15,616 nt of DNA from Flammeovirgaceae bacterium (GTDB lineage: Bacteria > Bacteroidota > Bacteroidia > Cytophagales > Cyclobacteriaceae), in assembly GCA_003229495.1 (NCBI GenBank), contig QIEB01000411.1:1-15616 (forward strand). The letters are read 5' to 3'. The notes beneath the pieces were generated by a model. It made no database searches, was not told the origin of the DNA, and saw nothing but the letters and a program-made list of their open reading frames with translations. Positions within the stretch are counted from its first letter, which is position 1; every line of letters starts with the position of its first letter. This document shows, piece by piece, positions 1-9,165 of the stretch. The translations under genes and the position numbers were made by a program.

Positions 1-1236
1 GATGCGGACGGTGATGGAGACCTTGATCTGTATGTAGTTAGTGGAGGTAACGAATTTGTGGAAGGCGCTGTGGAGTTGCAGGATCAGTTATACCTTAACG
101 ATGGTGCCGGCAATTTCAGCAAAAGCAATGGTCTTCCCAAACTAACAAGTAGTGGTTCTACGGTGGTACCCGCCGACTTTGACCAGGATGGTGACCTGGA
201 CTTGTTCATCGGTGGTAGATTGCTTTCAGGTTCATATCCTTTACCTGGACGAAGTTATTTACTGAGAAATGAAAACGGACAATTCATTGATGTAACTGAA
301 GAGATTGCCCCTGAGTTGATGAATATCGGCCTGGTCACTGCAGCAAGCTGGACTGATTACAATATGGATGGCTATTTGGATCTGGCCGTAGTAGGGGAGT
401 GGATGCCTGTTACCTTGTTTGAAAATCAAAATGGTTCATTTGTTGATATTACGGAAACTTCTGGTTTGAATAATACATCTGGATGGTACTACAGCATTGC
501 CGCGGCGGATTTTGACAATGATGGAGATGAAGATTTTGTTGCAGGAAATTTAGGGCTCAACTACAAATACAGGGCCTCTGTAGAAGCGCCCTTTGAAGTG
601 TACAGCTATGACTTTGATGGAAACGGTCAGCGTGACATTGTTTTGAGTTACTATGAACACGGAATGCTGGTTCCATTGCGTGGCAAATCCTGTTCCACCG
701 ATCAGATTCCTGGCTTGCAGCAACAGTTTCCTACCTATGAAGCATTCGGCGATGCCAACCTCCGGGATGTTTATGGTCAACAGCTTGACCAAGCCTATAA
801 TTTGCGTGCTAAAACATTTGCCACAAGCTACATTGAGAATTTAGGAGATGGATCTTTTAGGGTAACTCCACTGCCCAATGAGGCCCAATTTTCTTCTGTA
901 AATAACATATTGGTAGCTGATTACAACCTGGATGGACATCTGGACCTGCTGATTTCCGGTAACTTGTACGGATCTGAGATCGAGACTCCAAGGAATGATG
1001 CAGGCATGGGATTGTATCTCACCGGTGATGGTGCAGGGCATTTTGAACCTATTCCACTAGTGGTGAGTGGTTTTTTTGCTCCGCACAACGTCAAGGATAT
1101 GAAAATGATAAATTTTGGGAGTGGACAGAGTAAAGCAAAAATTGTGCTGGTAGCAAATAATCAAAACTGGCTGCAAACAATCCGCTATGATCCTGATGTT
1201 TTGCAGAACACTGAGCAGCTAATCTCGTTGAAATGA
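1..1236 (+). CDS. FG-GAP/VCBS repeat protein, C-terminal part (5' end outside window)
   Basis: The frame is open from base 1 and the first codons already encode a DxDxDGDxD repeat that matches the downstream paralogue, so the gene begins before the window; the GTG at 58 is not a real start. The visible 411 residues carry six Asp-rich repeats of the FG-GAP/VCBS type (for example DFDQDGDLD and DFDNDGDED), expected to bind calcium in the loops of a beta-propeller. They also carry the family signature around SCSTDQIP and FPTYEAFGDANLRD. The whole visible part aligns without large gaps to residues 718-1117 of the next gene, with well over half of positions identical by eye, so this should be the second propeller of a similar large lipoprotein. 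Its stop overlaps the next start (ATGA, 1233-1236), indicating one operon and probable translational coupling. In Bacteroidota such genes often lie near SusC/SusD transporters, but none is visible here. The molecular function is unknown. Confidence 0.88.
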   Translation, partial: DADGDGDLDLYVVSGGNEFVEGAVELQDQLYLNDGAGNFSKSNGLPKLTSSGSTVVPADFDQDGDLDLFIGGRLLSGSYPLPGRSYLLRNENGQFIDVTEEIAPELMNIGLVTAASWTDYNMDGYLDLAVVGEWMPVTLFENQNGSFVDITETSGLNNTSGWYYSIAAADFDNDGDEDFVAGNLGLNYKYRASVEAPFEVYSYDFDGNGQRDIVLSYYEHGMLVPLRGKSCSTDQIPGLQQQFPTYEAFGDANLRDVYGQQLDQAYNLRAKTFATSYIENLGDGSFRVTPLPNEAQFSSVNNILVADYNLDGHLDLLISGNLYGSEIETPRNDAGMGLYLTGDGAGHFEPIPLVVSGFFAPHNVKDMKMINFGSGQSKAKIVLVANNQNWLQTIRYDPDVLQNTEQLISLK

Positions 1237-4200
1237 ACTTGTTGAAATTCATTCGGATAATAGTGGCAGCATCTCTGGTAACACCGATGGTCCAAAGCTG
1301 CAGCTCTCATTCCACTACCAAAGAAATTACCCTATTCACTTTGTTAACTCCAAAAGATACCGGCATAAATTTTAAAAATACCGTTGTAGAGGATGAACGA
1401 CACAATCACCTGATTAATGACATGATTGTGGCCGGAGCCGGGGTGGCGGTTGGAGACATCAACAACGACAGCCTTCCGGATATTTTTTTTGCCGGTAACC
1501 AGGTGGCGGACCGACTCTATTTAAACCAAGGTCAGATGCAGTTTCAGGATATTACAGAAGCTGCAGGTATTTATGTAGATGACCGCTGGTCTACTGGTGT
1601 CACCATGGCTGACATTAACAAAGATGGATTTATTGATATTTATGTGTGTCGCAGTGTTCAGGAAAACCCTCAGCTTAGCGAGAATCTACTGTATATTAAT
1701 AATGGTGACCTAACCTTCACTGAACAAGCAGCTGCCTACGGTCTTTCAGATCGTGGATTTTCCATTCAAGCTACATTTTTCGATGCCGATCAGGACGGAC
1801 TTTTGGATATGTATCTGGTGAACCAACCTCCAAGTTTAGGGAAGCGGTCCGGAAAGGTACCGAAATACCTGAATGCCAAATCCATGATCTACTCTGATAG
1901 GTTTTACTGGAATAATGGCTCCGGAAAATTTGAGGATGTGACTTTGGAGGCTGGACTACTCAACTTAGCCTACGGACTATCTGCCTCTGTTGGAGATTTT
2001 AATGAGGACGGGTGGCCTGACATATATGTGGCCAATGATTTTGACAGACCTGATCACCTATATATTAATCAAGGTGATGGGACATTTCAAAATACCGCCA
2101 ACCAGGCGGTAAAGCACATGTCCAATTTCAGCATGGGATCGGACGTGGCTGACTACAACAATGATGGCCTATTAGATATTATGGTAGTAGATATGATGCC
2201 GGAAGATAATAAGAGTATAAAAACCAATATGGGCGGTATGAGCCCGAAGAGTTTTTGGAAGGTTGTGAACAATGGTTGGCACTACCAATATATGTTCAAT
2301 ACACTTCAACGCAATAACGGTAACGGAACCTTTAGCGAACTTGCACAAATTGGTGGAGTGTCTAGTAGCGATTGGAGTTGGGGTCCTTTGTGGGCAGATT
2401 TTGACAATGATGGCTGGAAGGATTTGGTGGTAACCAATGGAATAAAGCGCAATCAACGCCAAAGTGATTTGGACCAGATGATCACCTCCAGGTTGGACAG
2501 CCTGGAATATGTGGCCAAGCAACAAGGCATGGAGTTACGCGAGGTCATCGATATAATGGAATTTGTGCAGATGGCTCCAGCCATTGAAATTCCTAATTAT
2601 ATCTTTCGAAACAACGGAGATCTTACCTTTGAGAAAATGACAGAAGCTTGGGGGCTGCAAAACCCCGGGTTTTCATTTGGCTCAGCCTATGCAGATCTGG
2701 ACATGGACGGGGACTTGGACCTGGTATTCAATAACATGGATGACTATGCCGCAGTTTATCGCAACAATGCTTCTGAAATATCAGAGGGACATTTCATCCG
2801 GTTTAAATTATTGGAAGAACATGGTAATCCGGTAGTTGGAGCCAAAGTAAAGCTATATCGATCTGGAGAACTTTGGCAACTTGGAGTATTGAGCAACGCC
2901 CGTGGCTATATGTCCAAGAGTGAGGATTGGATTCATTTCGGATTAGGAAAAGTTTCAAACATCGATTCAATTATGATTATCTGGCCGGGGGGTCAATACC
3001 AGGTTCTCCAGGACGTGCCTGCAAATCAAAGTATGATTGTCACCAGGGAAGGGTCCCTGAAAAATCTACCAAATAGAGAAATTAAGAAACCAATGCTATT
3101 TACGGAGATTACCGAGCAACTTGGGCTCAGGCACAAACACCAAGAAAATAGTTACAATGACTATAAAAAGGAGGTGTTGCTTCCTCATAAGATGTCAAAC
3201 TTTGGTCCGGGATTGGCCACTGGTGACATAAATAAAGATGGATTGGAAGATTTTTTTATAGGTGGGGCCGCCGGATTTCCCCCTGCCTTGTATACTCAAA
3301 CAGCCAATAAATCCTTTTTAGCCATTCAAATAGACTTTTGGGAAGGTCAAAGTCGATATGAGGATCTGGCAGCAGAATTTTTTGACTCTGATAATGACGG
3401 AGATTTGGACTTGTACGTAGTGAGTGGAGGTAATGAATTTAATCAAGGGGCCCAAGAGCTTCAAGACCGCCTGTATATTAACGATGGAAGTGGTAATTTC
3501 TCTGAGGGTAAAGGTTATTTGCCCGAGATGCTGACCAGTGGTTCCTGTGTGGAACCATTTGATTACGATGGGGATGGAGACTGGGACTTGTTTGTAGGAG
3601 GGCGGTTAGTTCCAGGTAATTACCCCTTACCGGCCTCAAGCTATCTATTGGAAAACCGTCAAGGGACCTTTCATGATGTAACTTCCCAAAACGCTCCCGG
3701 ATTACAACAGTTGGGTTTGGTAACAGCCGCTGAATGGACGGATTTTGATAAAGATGGGGCCAGTGACCTGGTGGTGGTAGGTGAGTGGATGCCAGTGACC
3801 TTGTTTCAAAATATTGACGGCCAGTTTACCAATATCACGGAAAAAACTACTCTTTTCAACAGCATTGGCTGGTACTACCAGGTTGTTGCCGAGGATTTTG
3901 ATGGCGATGGAGATGAAGACCTGGTTGTTGGCAATTTGGGGCTTAACTATAAATACAAAGCCTCTGAGCAGGCGCCGTTCGAAATATTCTATGATGACTT
4001 TGACAATAATGGGCATTACGATATCGTGCTCAGTTACTATGAGCACGGTGAGACTTATCCAGTCAGGGGAAGGAGCTGTTCCAGCCAGCAGATACCTGTT
4101 ATCTCTGAGAAGTTCCCCACATATGAGGCTTTTGGAGAGGCCAATCTGCGGGATATTTATGGAGAGGGTCTTGATCATGCAATACATTATCAGGCGGTAA

Positions 4201-4586
4201 CTTTTGCCTCTGCTTATCTTGAGAACAAGGGCAATGGACAGTTTGAATCCCGGCCGCTTCACAACGAAGCCCAGATATCCAATATTAATAATATATTAAC
4301 TGCTGATTTCAATGGAGATGGTCATTTAGATATCCTGGTCAGCGGAAATTTATATGCCTCTGAGATAGAAACCCCCAGGAATGATGCGGGCATGGGATTG
4401 TTCCTAAAAGGTGATGGCAAAGGCAATTTTACCCCCATTCCACTAATGGAAAGCGGATTTTTTGCTCCACACGATTCCAAGGACATGAAAATGATCACTG
4501 TGGGGAATGAAAAAATACCAGTGGTGCTGGTGGCAAATAACCAGTACTATATACAAGCCATAGCAATTCAATCAAAAGCCATGTAA
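1233..4586 (+). CDS. FG-GAP/VCBS repeat lipoprotein with central ASPIC/UnbV domain (CRTAC1-like)
   Basis: This 1117-residue protein starts at the ATG overlapping the previous stop. A hydrophobic signal ends in VQSC, so Cys23 is a probable lipidation site and the protein is likely anchored in the outer membrane. Fourteen Asp-rich repeats are visible: seven before about residue 510 (from DINNDSLPD to DLDMDGDLD) and seven after about residue 650 (from DINKDGLED to DFNGDGHLD). Between them, roughly residues 515-605, is an ASPIC/UnbV domain, recognised by GAKVKLYRSGE, HFGLG and a WPGG motif near residue 583. I infer two seven-bladed propellers flanking a small domain. Proteins of about 1100 residues with this order are common in Bacteroidota, often near SusC/SusD genes. 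The name UnbV/CRTAC1 says little about function; binding of a glycan or protein ligand outside the cell is a guess. No enzymatic motif is visible. No terminator hairpin is evident after the stop. Confidence 0.92.
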   Translation: MNLLKFIRIIVAASLVTPMVQSCSSHSTTKEITLFTLLTPKDTGINFKNTVVEDERHNHLINDMIVAGAGVAVGDINNDSLPDIFFAGNQVADRLYLNQGQMQFQDITEAAGIYVDDRWSTGVTMADINKDGFIDIYVCRSVQENPQLSENLLYINNGDLTFTEQAAAYGLSDRGFSIQATFFDADQDGLLDMYLVNQPPSLGKRSGKVPKYLNAKSMIYSDRFYWNNGSGKFEDVTLEAGLLNLAYGLSASVGDFNEDGWPDIYVANDFDRPDHLYINQGDGTFQNTANQAVKHMSNFSMGSDVADYNNDGLLDIMVVDMMPEDNKSIKTNMGGMSPKSFWKVVNNGWHYQYMFNTLQRNNGNGTFSELAQIGGVSSSDWSWGPLWADFDNDGWKDLVVTNGIKRNQRQSDLDQMITSRLDSLEYVAKQQGMELREVIDIMEFVQMAPAIEIPNYIFRNNGDLTFEKMTEAWGLQNPGFSFGSAYADLDMDGDLDLVFNNMDDYAAVYRNNASEISEGHFIRFKLLEEHGNPVVGAKVKLYRSGELWQLGVLSNARGYMSKSEDWIHFGLGKVSNIDSIMIIWPGGQYQVLQDVPANQSMIVTREGSLKNLPNREIKKPMLFTEITEQLGLRHKHQENSYNDYKKEVLLPHKMSNFGPGLATGDINKDGLEDFFIGGAAGFPPALYTQTANKSFLAIQIDFWEGQSRYEDLAAEFFDSDNDGDLDLYVVSGGNEFNQGAQELQDRLYINDGSGNFSEGKGYLPEMLTSGSCVEPFDYDGDGDWDLFVGGRLVPGNYPLPASSYLLENRQGTFHDVTSQNAPGLQQLGLVTAAEWTDFDKDGASDLVVVGEWMPVTLFQNIDGQFTNITEKTTLFNSIGWYYQVVAEDFDGDGDEDLVVGNLGLNYKYKASEQAPFEIFYDDFDNNGHYDIVLSYYEHGETYPVRGRSCSSQQIPVISEKFPTYEAFGEANLRDIYGEGLDHAIHYQAVTFASAYLENKGNGQFESRPLHNEAQISNINNILTADFNGDGHLDILVSGNLYASEIETPRNDAGMGLFLKGDGKGNFTPIPLMESGFFAPHDSKDMKMITVGNEKIPVVLVANNQYYIQAIAIQSKAM

Positions 4587-4918
4587 ATAGTCAAAATCTG
4601 GAAAAGCTATGTAATGTCCATAAATATAGAGTTCCTACCCAGTCGTCTGATCTTGTGTTTGGGCTAGTGGATGCCAATGTCTTTCCTGGAGATGTATTTG
4701 TAAATGATTTTTAAAGAGTTCACCGTTCAACCGGTGTCGCACCTTCATGAGCTGTCCAGATAGGTCTATTAAAATATATACAGTTTTGTATCCCCCAGAA
4801 TGGGGTGATTCTTGACCAGAAGCCGATAAGACCTCGAATTGGTTGAATATTTATTCGTAAATTGTTTAATAGCTTTTTCCACCATTTACTGAATTCAACG
4901 GCTGCATCATTATCGACC
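4587..4918. other. 332-bp spacer without a recognisable gene
   Basis: The stretch separates the FG-GAP operon from the kinase genes. It contains no exact TAnnTTTG -7 box on the plus strand, so I cannot place the promoter for the kinase pair; a looser TACAGTTTTG lies near 4781-4790. One short inverted repeat is visible, CACCG/CGGTG at 4721-4736 with a six-base loop and no T-tract, too weak to call a terminator. A 42-codon frame without ATG runs from 4586 to a stop just before 4714, and an 82-codon minus-strand frame (4720-4968) crosses into the kinase gene. Neither resembles a protein I know. A regulatory leader or a decayed gene remnant is possible but not shown. Confidence 0.5.
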
Positions 4919-6100
4919 ATGAACGACAAGCGATACCATATCCTGTATGTCGATGACGAAGAAAACAACCTGGTGGTATTTAAGAATGCCTTCTTCAGGG
5001 ATTATAAGGTACACACTGCACTTTCCGCAGCTGAAGGACTAGCAATTCTGGATCAAGATATGATCCACCTTATCATTACTGACCAAAAGATGCCGGGAAT
5101 GACCGGGGTGGAGTTCCTTGAGAAAGTAGTTGAAACGTATCCCGAAACTATGAGATTAATTCTCACTGCATATAGTGATATTGACTTTATAATGAGAGCA
5201 GTCAATAAGTGCGGAATCTATAGATATATTCTGAAACCTTGGGATGCCCGGGAACTAAAGATAATTATCGATAAGGCCCTACAGAACTATCAACTAGCTC
5301 AGGATAAGAAGCATCTTATAGAAAATTTGGAAAAAGCTAACCGTGAGTTGGAAGATAAAGTAGCTGCACGAACCCAGGAATTAAACTTAAAGAACAAAGA
5401 ACTAACTAAAATCAATTCAGTAAAGGATAAGTTGTTCACCATTATTTCCCATGATCTGAGGCAACCACTTGTTTCTCTGAGCGTGTTTTTCGAGATCCTA
5501 AAGCAACTTCCCGAAGATGTTTCCAGATTGAAATTAGACCAATTTTACATGAAGCTACAAGCCAATCTTCAGGACGTTACCAGCCTGCTTGATAATCTTC
5601 TTTTTTGGTCACAGTCACAGATGGGGCAAAGTCATATTGAAAGCAAACCTATTCGTATCGTGGAGTTGGTTAAACGCAATATTGATCTTTACCGGGTCTC
5701 TGCTTTGCAGAAGAGTATCGATATAGATTTAAAGTATTCTAATGGTGACCCGATCATTATGGGTGATGAGAATATCATCAATCTGGTCATGCGCAACCTG
5801 CTTAATAATGCCATAAAGTATTCAAAGATAAAGAGTTCAATCACCGTAAACATAAGTTCCCAAAATGGTCACTTGGAGGTTAGTGTTAAAGACCGGGGAG
5901 TAGGTATGAGTAAAAAGTTACTCCGGCATATATTTGAAAGGGAATATCACAACACTACCCGGGGTACTTCTAATGAAAAGGGAACAGGTTTGGGGTTGAA
6001 ACTATGCAAGGAATACCTGGAGAAACAAGCGGGAAATATTCGCCTGGAAAGCGAAAAAGGCAAAGGATCTGTGGTAACATTCACTATGCCTTTAAAGTAG
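4919..6100 (+). CDS. Response regulator receiver-histidine kinase (REC-HisKA-HATPase), soluble
   Basis: A cytoplasmic signalling protein of 393 residues with no signal peptide or membrane segment. Residues 5-120 form a receiver domain: acidic pocket D12/D13, phosphoacceptor D55 in TDQKMPG, T83 and K106 in LKPWD. A coiled-coil linker (about 125-165) leads to a HisKA domain with phosphoacceptor H178 in ISHDLRQP, then a HATPase_c domain with an N-box near residue 294 (LLNNAIKYS), a G1 box (DRGVGMS) and a G2 box (GTGLGL). All residues needed for both phosphotransfer and ATP binding are present, so it should accept phosphate at D55 and also autophosphorylate. I chose the ATG at 4919 because the receiver fold begins right after it. 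An in-frame TTG at 4862 would add 19 residues resembling no known domain. No Shine-Dalgarno is evident. The TPR-kinase gene follows 66 bp downstream, probably in one transcript. Confidence 0.9.
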   Translation: MNDKRYHILYVDDEENNLVVFKNAFFRDYKVHTALSAAEGLAILDQDMIHLIITDQKMPGMTGVEFLEKVVETYPETMRLILTAYSDIDFIMRAVNKCGIYRYILKPWDARELKIIIDKALQNYQLAQDKKHLIENLEKANRELEDKVAARTQELNLKNKELTKINSVKDKLFTIISHDLRQPLVSLSVFFEILKQLPEDVSRLKLDQFYMKLQANLQDVTSLLDNLLFWSQSQMGQSHIESKPIRIVELVKRNIDLYRVSALQKSIDIDLKYSNGDPIIMGDENIINLVMRNLLNNAIKYSKIKSSITVNISSQNGHLEVSVKDRGVGMSKKLLRHIFEREYHNTTRGTSNEKGTGLGLKLCKEYLEKQAGNIRLESEKGKGSVVTFTMPLK

Positions 6101-6166
6101 GTGAATGTTATTGAAGTTTTATAGGCTTGGCGATAATGAGTAAATTCAATAATTGAGAGAGATTAA

Positions 6167-8743
6167 ATGAGAAGGAATGTAATTATATTGACATTTTTTC
6201 TTTTGGTTATTTCACCTGTGCTAAAAGGAAGACCGGTTACGGATTTCAATGACAGTACCAGGGTAAACTTATTGAATTATAATGCCGAGCGCATCCTAAA
6301 TAAAGATCCTGATCAGGCAATAGTACTAGCTTCCGAGGCAAAGTCTCTGGCTGATCAGCTTGCCTACCAATTCGGGATTATCGAAAGTTTAAAGATACTG
6401 GGCCGGGCGCATGCCGCCCAAAAGAAATACCTTATTGCCCTGGAACATTATTTACAGGCATCCAAAGCTTTAGAGAATCAGGGTGACCTGCAGTCTCTGG
6501 CTGAGTTGCAATTAGAGATTGGTCTATTTTTTAGTGATTGGGGAGTGCATGAAAAAGCCGCGGAATACTTTAGCAGTTCTTATGAATCCAAGGAGGCTTT
6601 AGGTGATACCGTGGGACAGATGTATTTACTGAGGCTCTTGGGTGATACTTACTACCAACTTAACAACAGGGGTGAGGCCCTAAGACACTATCAGCACTTG
6701 TTGAATCTGCTTGAAAGCAAGGAAGACAAGAATGAGTTGCTGGAGGTACTTGAACGACTGGGCGAAATACATGACAAAAGTGGGGATCGTGAGAAAGCAC
6801 TTGAATATGAGTTACAGGCATTGTCTTTAAAAAAAGAGATGGGTATGAATAAAGCAATGGCTACCTCATATAACAAGATCGGAAATCTTTACAAAAATCT
6901 TAATGACAACGATCGGGCTCTTGAATATTATAAGGAGTCCTTAGACCTCAATCACAAAATGGGTGAAGGTGAAAAAGGTAATCAAAATGATGATATTTTG
7001 ATGAATATTGCTTTTATCTATCAGGCTAAAGGGAACTACGATGAAGCGTTAAATTATTTGTTTGAAGCTTTGGAAATTCGCCGCTCCCGCTCAGATTTTG
7101 TAAGCTCGGCATTGGTAAATCATGAGATCTCCTATACTTATCAAGCACTTGGCAGATTAAAACCCGCCAGGGATTATGCGGAGATGGCAGTAACCTGGAC
7201 TGAACGTGAAAAAGCCTATGAAGTATTGGTCAAAAGCTACAAGATCCTTTCAGATATATACCTCAACTCCAATGACGATGAAAAAGCATTAAAGTATTAC
7301 AAGAAGCATACTGAGATCATGCGTCAATTATACATGGCTCAGAACAAGCAGAAGCAACAGCTGCTGGAGAAACAATTGGAAGTAGAAAGAAAAGAGAAAG
7401 AATTTCGATTGTTACAGGTAGAAAAGGAAATAAAGGATTTGGAATTAAAAGAGCTACAATACATTTCCGATAAGAATGAAACCGACATCGCCTTGCTGAA
7501 AAAGGAAAAAGAACTCCAGAATGTTGGTTTGAAGCACCAACAATCAGAGAAAGAGAAGGCACAGCAAGCATTATTGCTGTCTCAACAGGCCTATGAGGTA
7601 GAGAAAAATAACCGCGAGATGCGGATTCAGACTTTACGGTTGAGCCAAAAGGAACTGGAGGAAAAAGAACGGCAAAAAACCATTGCTTTACTGGAAGAAA
7701 GAAAGGCCTTGCAAGAGTCAAAATTGAGCATCTCGCAGGCTATGCGGACATTTTTCTTTGGACTGTCTGTGCTGTTTGCTATCATTCTGTTTCTCATTTA
7801 TCGAAGTTACCGATTGAAGCAGAAGGCCAACACCCGGCTGGCGCTGCAAAATATGGAAATTCAACAACAAAAGGATCGATTGGAACAGACCCTTCAGGAG
7901 CTGAAGGCTGCGCATTCTCAAATTGTTCAGTCGGAGAAAATGGCCAGTTTGGGAGTATTGACAGCTGGAATAGCCCATGAGATAAATAACCCTATTAACT
8001 TCGTCTATGCGGGAGTAGATGGTTTAAGGGTTTCATTGGAAGGTCTGCTGAAAGTTTTGAACAAATATGCCAAGTTAGATGACGCGGAATCGATAGAAGA
8101 AATTCATAAGGTTTTGGCTGATGTAAAGAAATTCAAGCAACAACTTTATTTTAACGAAACCAAAGACAACGTATTTGAGGTGGTAAATGCTATTAAGGAA
8201 GGCGCAACCAGAACCGCAGAGATTGTAAAAGGTCTCAGGTCATTCTCCAGATTGGATGAAACAGCACTGAAGCAGGCCAATATACATGATGGAATTGATA
8301 GTACTTTGATACTTCTAAACTCAAAGTACCATAGTGATCGCATTTCTATGGTAAAGGAATATGATCCCGCCATAGCAGTAATCGAGTGTTTTCCGGGACA
8401 ATTGAATCAGGTATTTATGAATATCATTAGCAATGCCATAGATTCTATCGCAGGAAGAGGCACTATTACCATCAAAACCAGAAATCTGGAACATCATGTA
8501 GAAATAAAAATTTCTGATACTGGAACTGGTATGTCCGAGGATATCAAATCAAAGATATTCCAGCCATTTTTTACCACCAAAGGGCCGGGAGAGGGAACCG
8601 GGCTTGGATTATCAATTACCTTTGGAATAATTGATAATCATAATGGAGAACTGGTGGTAGACAGCAAGAAAGGAAAGGGCACAAAATTTACTATTACTAT
8701 TCCTAAAAAACACCAGCAAAAATTAGCAGCTGTGATGTCTTGA
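6167..8743 (+). CDS. TPR-repeat sensor histidine kinase, membrane-anchored
   Basis: An 858-residue sensor kinase of a type frequent in Bacteroidota. An N-terminal signal sequence (about 1-22) sends the sensor part to the periplasm. Residues 35-385 are about eight or nine tetratricopeptide repeats (for example YNKIGNLYKNLNDNDRALEYY), followed by a highly charged coiled coil (about 390-520), one transmembrane helix (about 527-547) and a second short coiled coil. The kinase core has H604 in AGIAHEINNP as phosphoacceptor, an N-box near 755 (NIISNAIDS), G1 near 784 (DTGTGMS) and G2 near 808 (GEGTGLGLS). The H-box resembles the NtrB/ZraS type. There is no receiver domain, and no response regulator with a DNA-binding domain lies nearby; the adjacent receiver-kinase is the only visible phosphate acceptor. 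The ligand sensed by the TPRs is unknown. The gene ends 20 bp from the end of a convergent gene, with no clear hairpin between. Confidence 0.92.
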   Translation: MRRNVIILTFFLLVISPVLKGRPVTDFNDSTRVNLLNYNAERILNKDPDQAIVLASEAKSLADQLAYQFGIIESLKILGRAHAAQKKYLIALEHYLQASKALENQGDLQSLAELQLEIGLFFSDWGVHEKAAEYFSSSYESKEALGDTVGQMYLLRLLGDTYYQLNNRGEALRHYQHLLNLLESKEDKNELLEVLERLGEIHDKSGDREKALEYELQALSLKKEMGMNKAMATSYNKIGNLYKNLNDNDRALEYYKESLDLNHKMGEGEKGNQNDDILMNIAFIYQAKGNYDEALNYLFEALEIRRSRSDFVSSALVNHEISYTYQALGRLKPARDYAEMAVTWTEREKAYEVLVKSYKILSDIYLNSNDDEKALKYYKKHTEIMRQLYMAQNKQKQQLLEKQLEVERKEKEFRLLQVEKEIKDLELKELQYISDKNETDIALLKKEKELQNVGLKHQQSEKEKAQQALLLSQQAYEVEKNNREMRIQTLRLSQKELEEKERQKTIALLEERKALQESKLSISQAMRTFFFGLSVLFAIILFLIYRSYRLKQKANTRLALQNMEIQQQKDRLEQTLQELKAAHSQIVQSEKMASLGVLTAGIAHEINNPINFVYAGVDGLRVSLEGLLKVLNKYAKLDDAESIEEIHKVLADVKKFKQQLYFNETKDNVFEVVNAIKEGATRTAEIVKGLRSFSRLDETALKQANIHDGIDSTLILLNSKYHSDRISMVKEYDPAIAVIECFPGQLNQVFMNIISNAIDSIAGRGTITIKTRNLEHHVEIKISDTGTGMSEDIKSKIFQPFFTTKGPGEGTGLGLSITFGIIDNHNGELVVDSKKGKGTKFTITIPKKHQQKLAAVMS

Positions 8744-8763
8744 CAACCAGAGGAATTGGAAGT

Positions 8764-9165
8764 TTATCCAGGGTGATATCGATAAAAGAACATCTGGTTA
8801 CCAGAGATCAGCATGGTCGTATTACTTAACATTAGCACGTGTTGATAGCTAAGTCCTCTATCGGGAAGTTTGATGGATTGCTCTTGGTCATTATATATCG
8901 AATGAATATGAAGGTAGTGGCCTGTCAAATAGTAAAGTTGTTCTTCCCACAAATGAAATTGTGAGGATTCGGGATTTGCTAGCGTTCGAAGGTAGTTTCC
9001 AAGGTTATCAAATACTAATACCCCAATTTTACGATCGCCCAGATACACCCGATTTTGATATTCAATTAGTTGATAGGGGTTAAGATCTAAGGTGTCTGAC
9101 AATTGATTTAGAGATTGGTTCAAGGTGACCTCATTGAATGTTATATCAAATTTAGTAAGATTCAA
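8764..9165 (-). CDS. Beta-propeller-like protein, C-terminal piece of a frameshifted gene
   Basis: This frame encodes the second half of a protein whose first half lies in another frame immediately upstream (9162-9593). It contains a propeller-like stretch, VFDNLGNYLRTL preceded by YQNRVYLGDRKIG, typical of a secreted family of about 280 residues found behind lpxH in related bacteria as I remember them. The apparent start is a TTG at 9163-9165, but the frame stays open further upstream, and from about 9186 it reads WLLDLRPLNLTKFD, which fits the family pattern W-hydrophobic-D...LxKxD. The TTG is therefore probably not a real start and this piece is unlikely to be made alone, since it has no signal peptide. 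Function unknown. The family assignment comes from pattern memory and is moderately sure. Confidence 0.55.
   Translation of the reverse strand: MNLTKFDITFNEVTLNQSLNQLSDTLDLNPYQLIEYQNRVYLGDRKIGVLVFDNLGNYLRTLANPESSQFHLWEEQLYYLTGHYLHIHSIYNDQEQSIKLPDRGLSYQHVLMLSNTTMLISGNQMFFYRYHPG

Noticed and set aside
3702..4262. A 186-codon minus-strand open frame within the FG-GAP gene
   Set aside because: It is antisense to intact Asp-rich repeats; a similar shadow occurs at the matching place in the first paralogue, as expected from shared codons.
1..4586. Asp-rich repeats as EF-hands or as a DNA-level tandem repeat
   Set aside because: The repeats are spaced irregularly at DNA level and lie in FG-GAP/VCBS context (DxDxDGxxD followed by a beta strand), not in EF-hand helix-loop-helix pairs.
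4586..4713. A 42-codon frame following the FG-GAP stop
   Set aside because: It has no ATG, no recognisable domain and is short enough to be open by chance.
4720..4968. An 82-codon minus-strand frame crossing the start of the receiver-kinase gene
   Set aside because: It overlaps the conserved receiver start, resembles no family I know and has no promoter; a transposase remnant was considered but no motif supports it.
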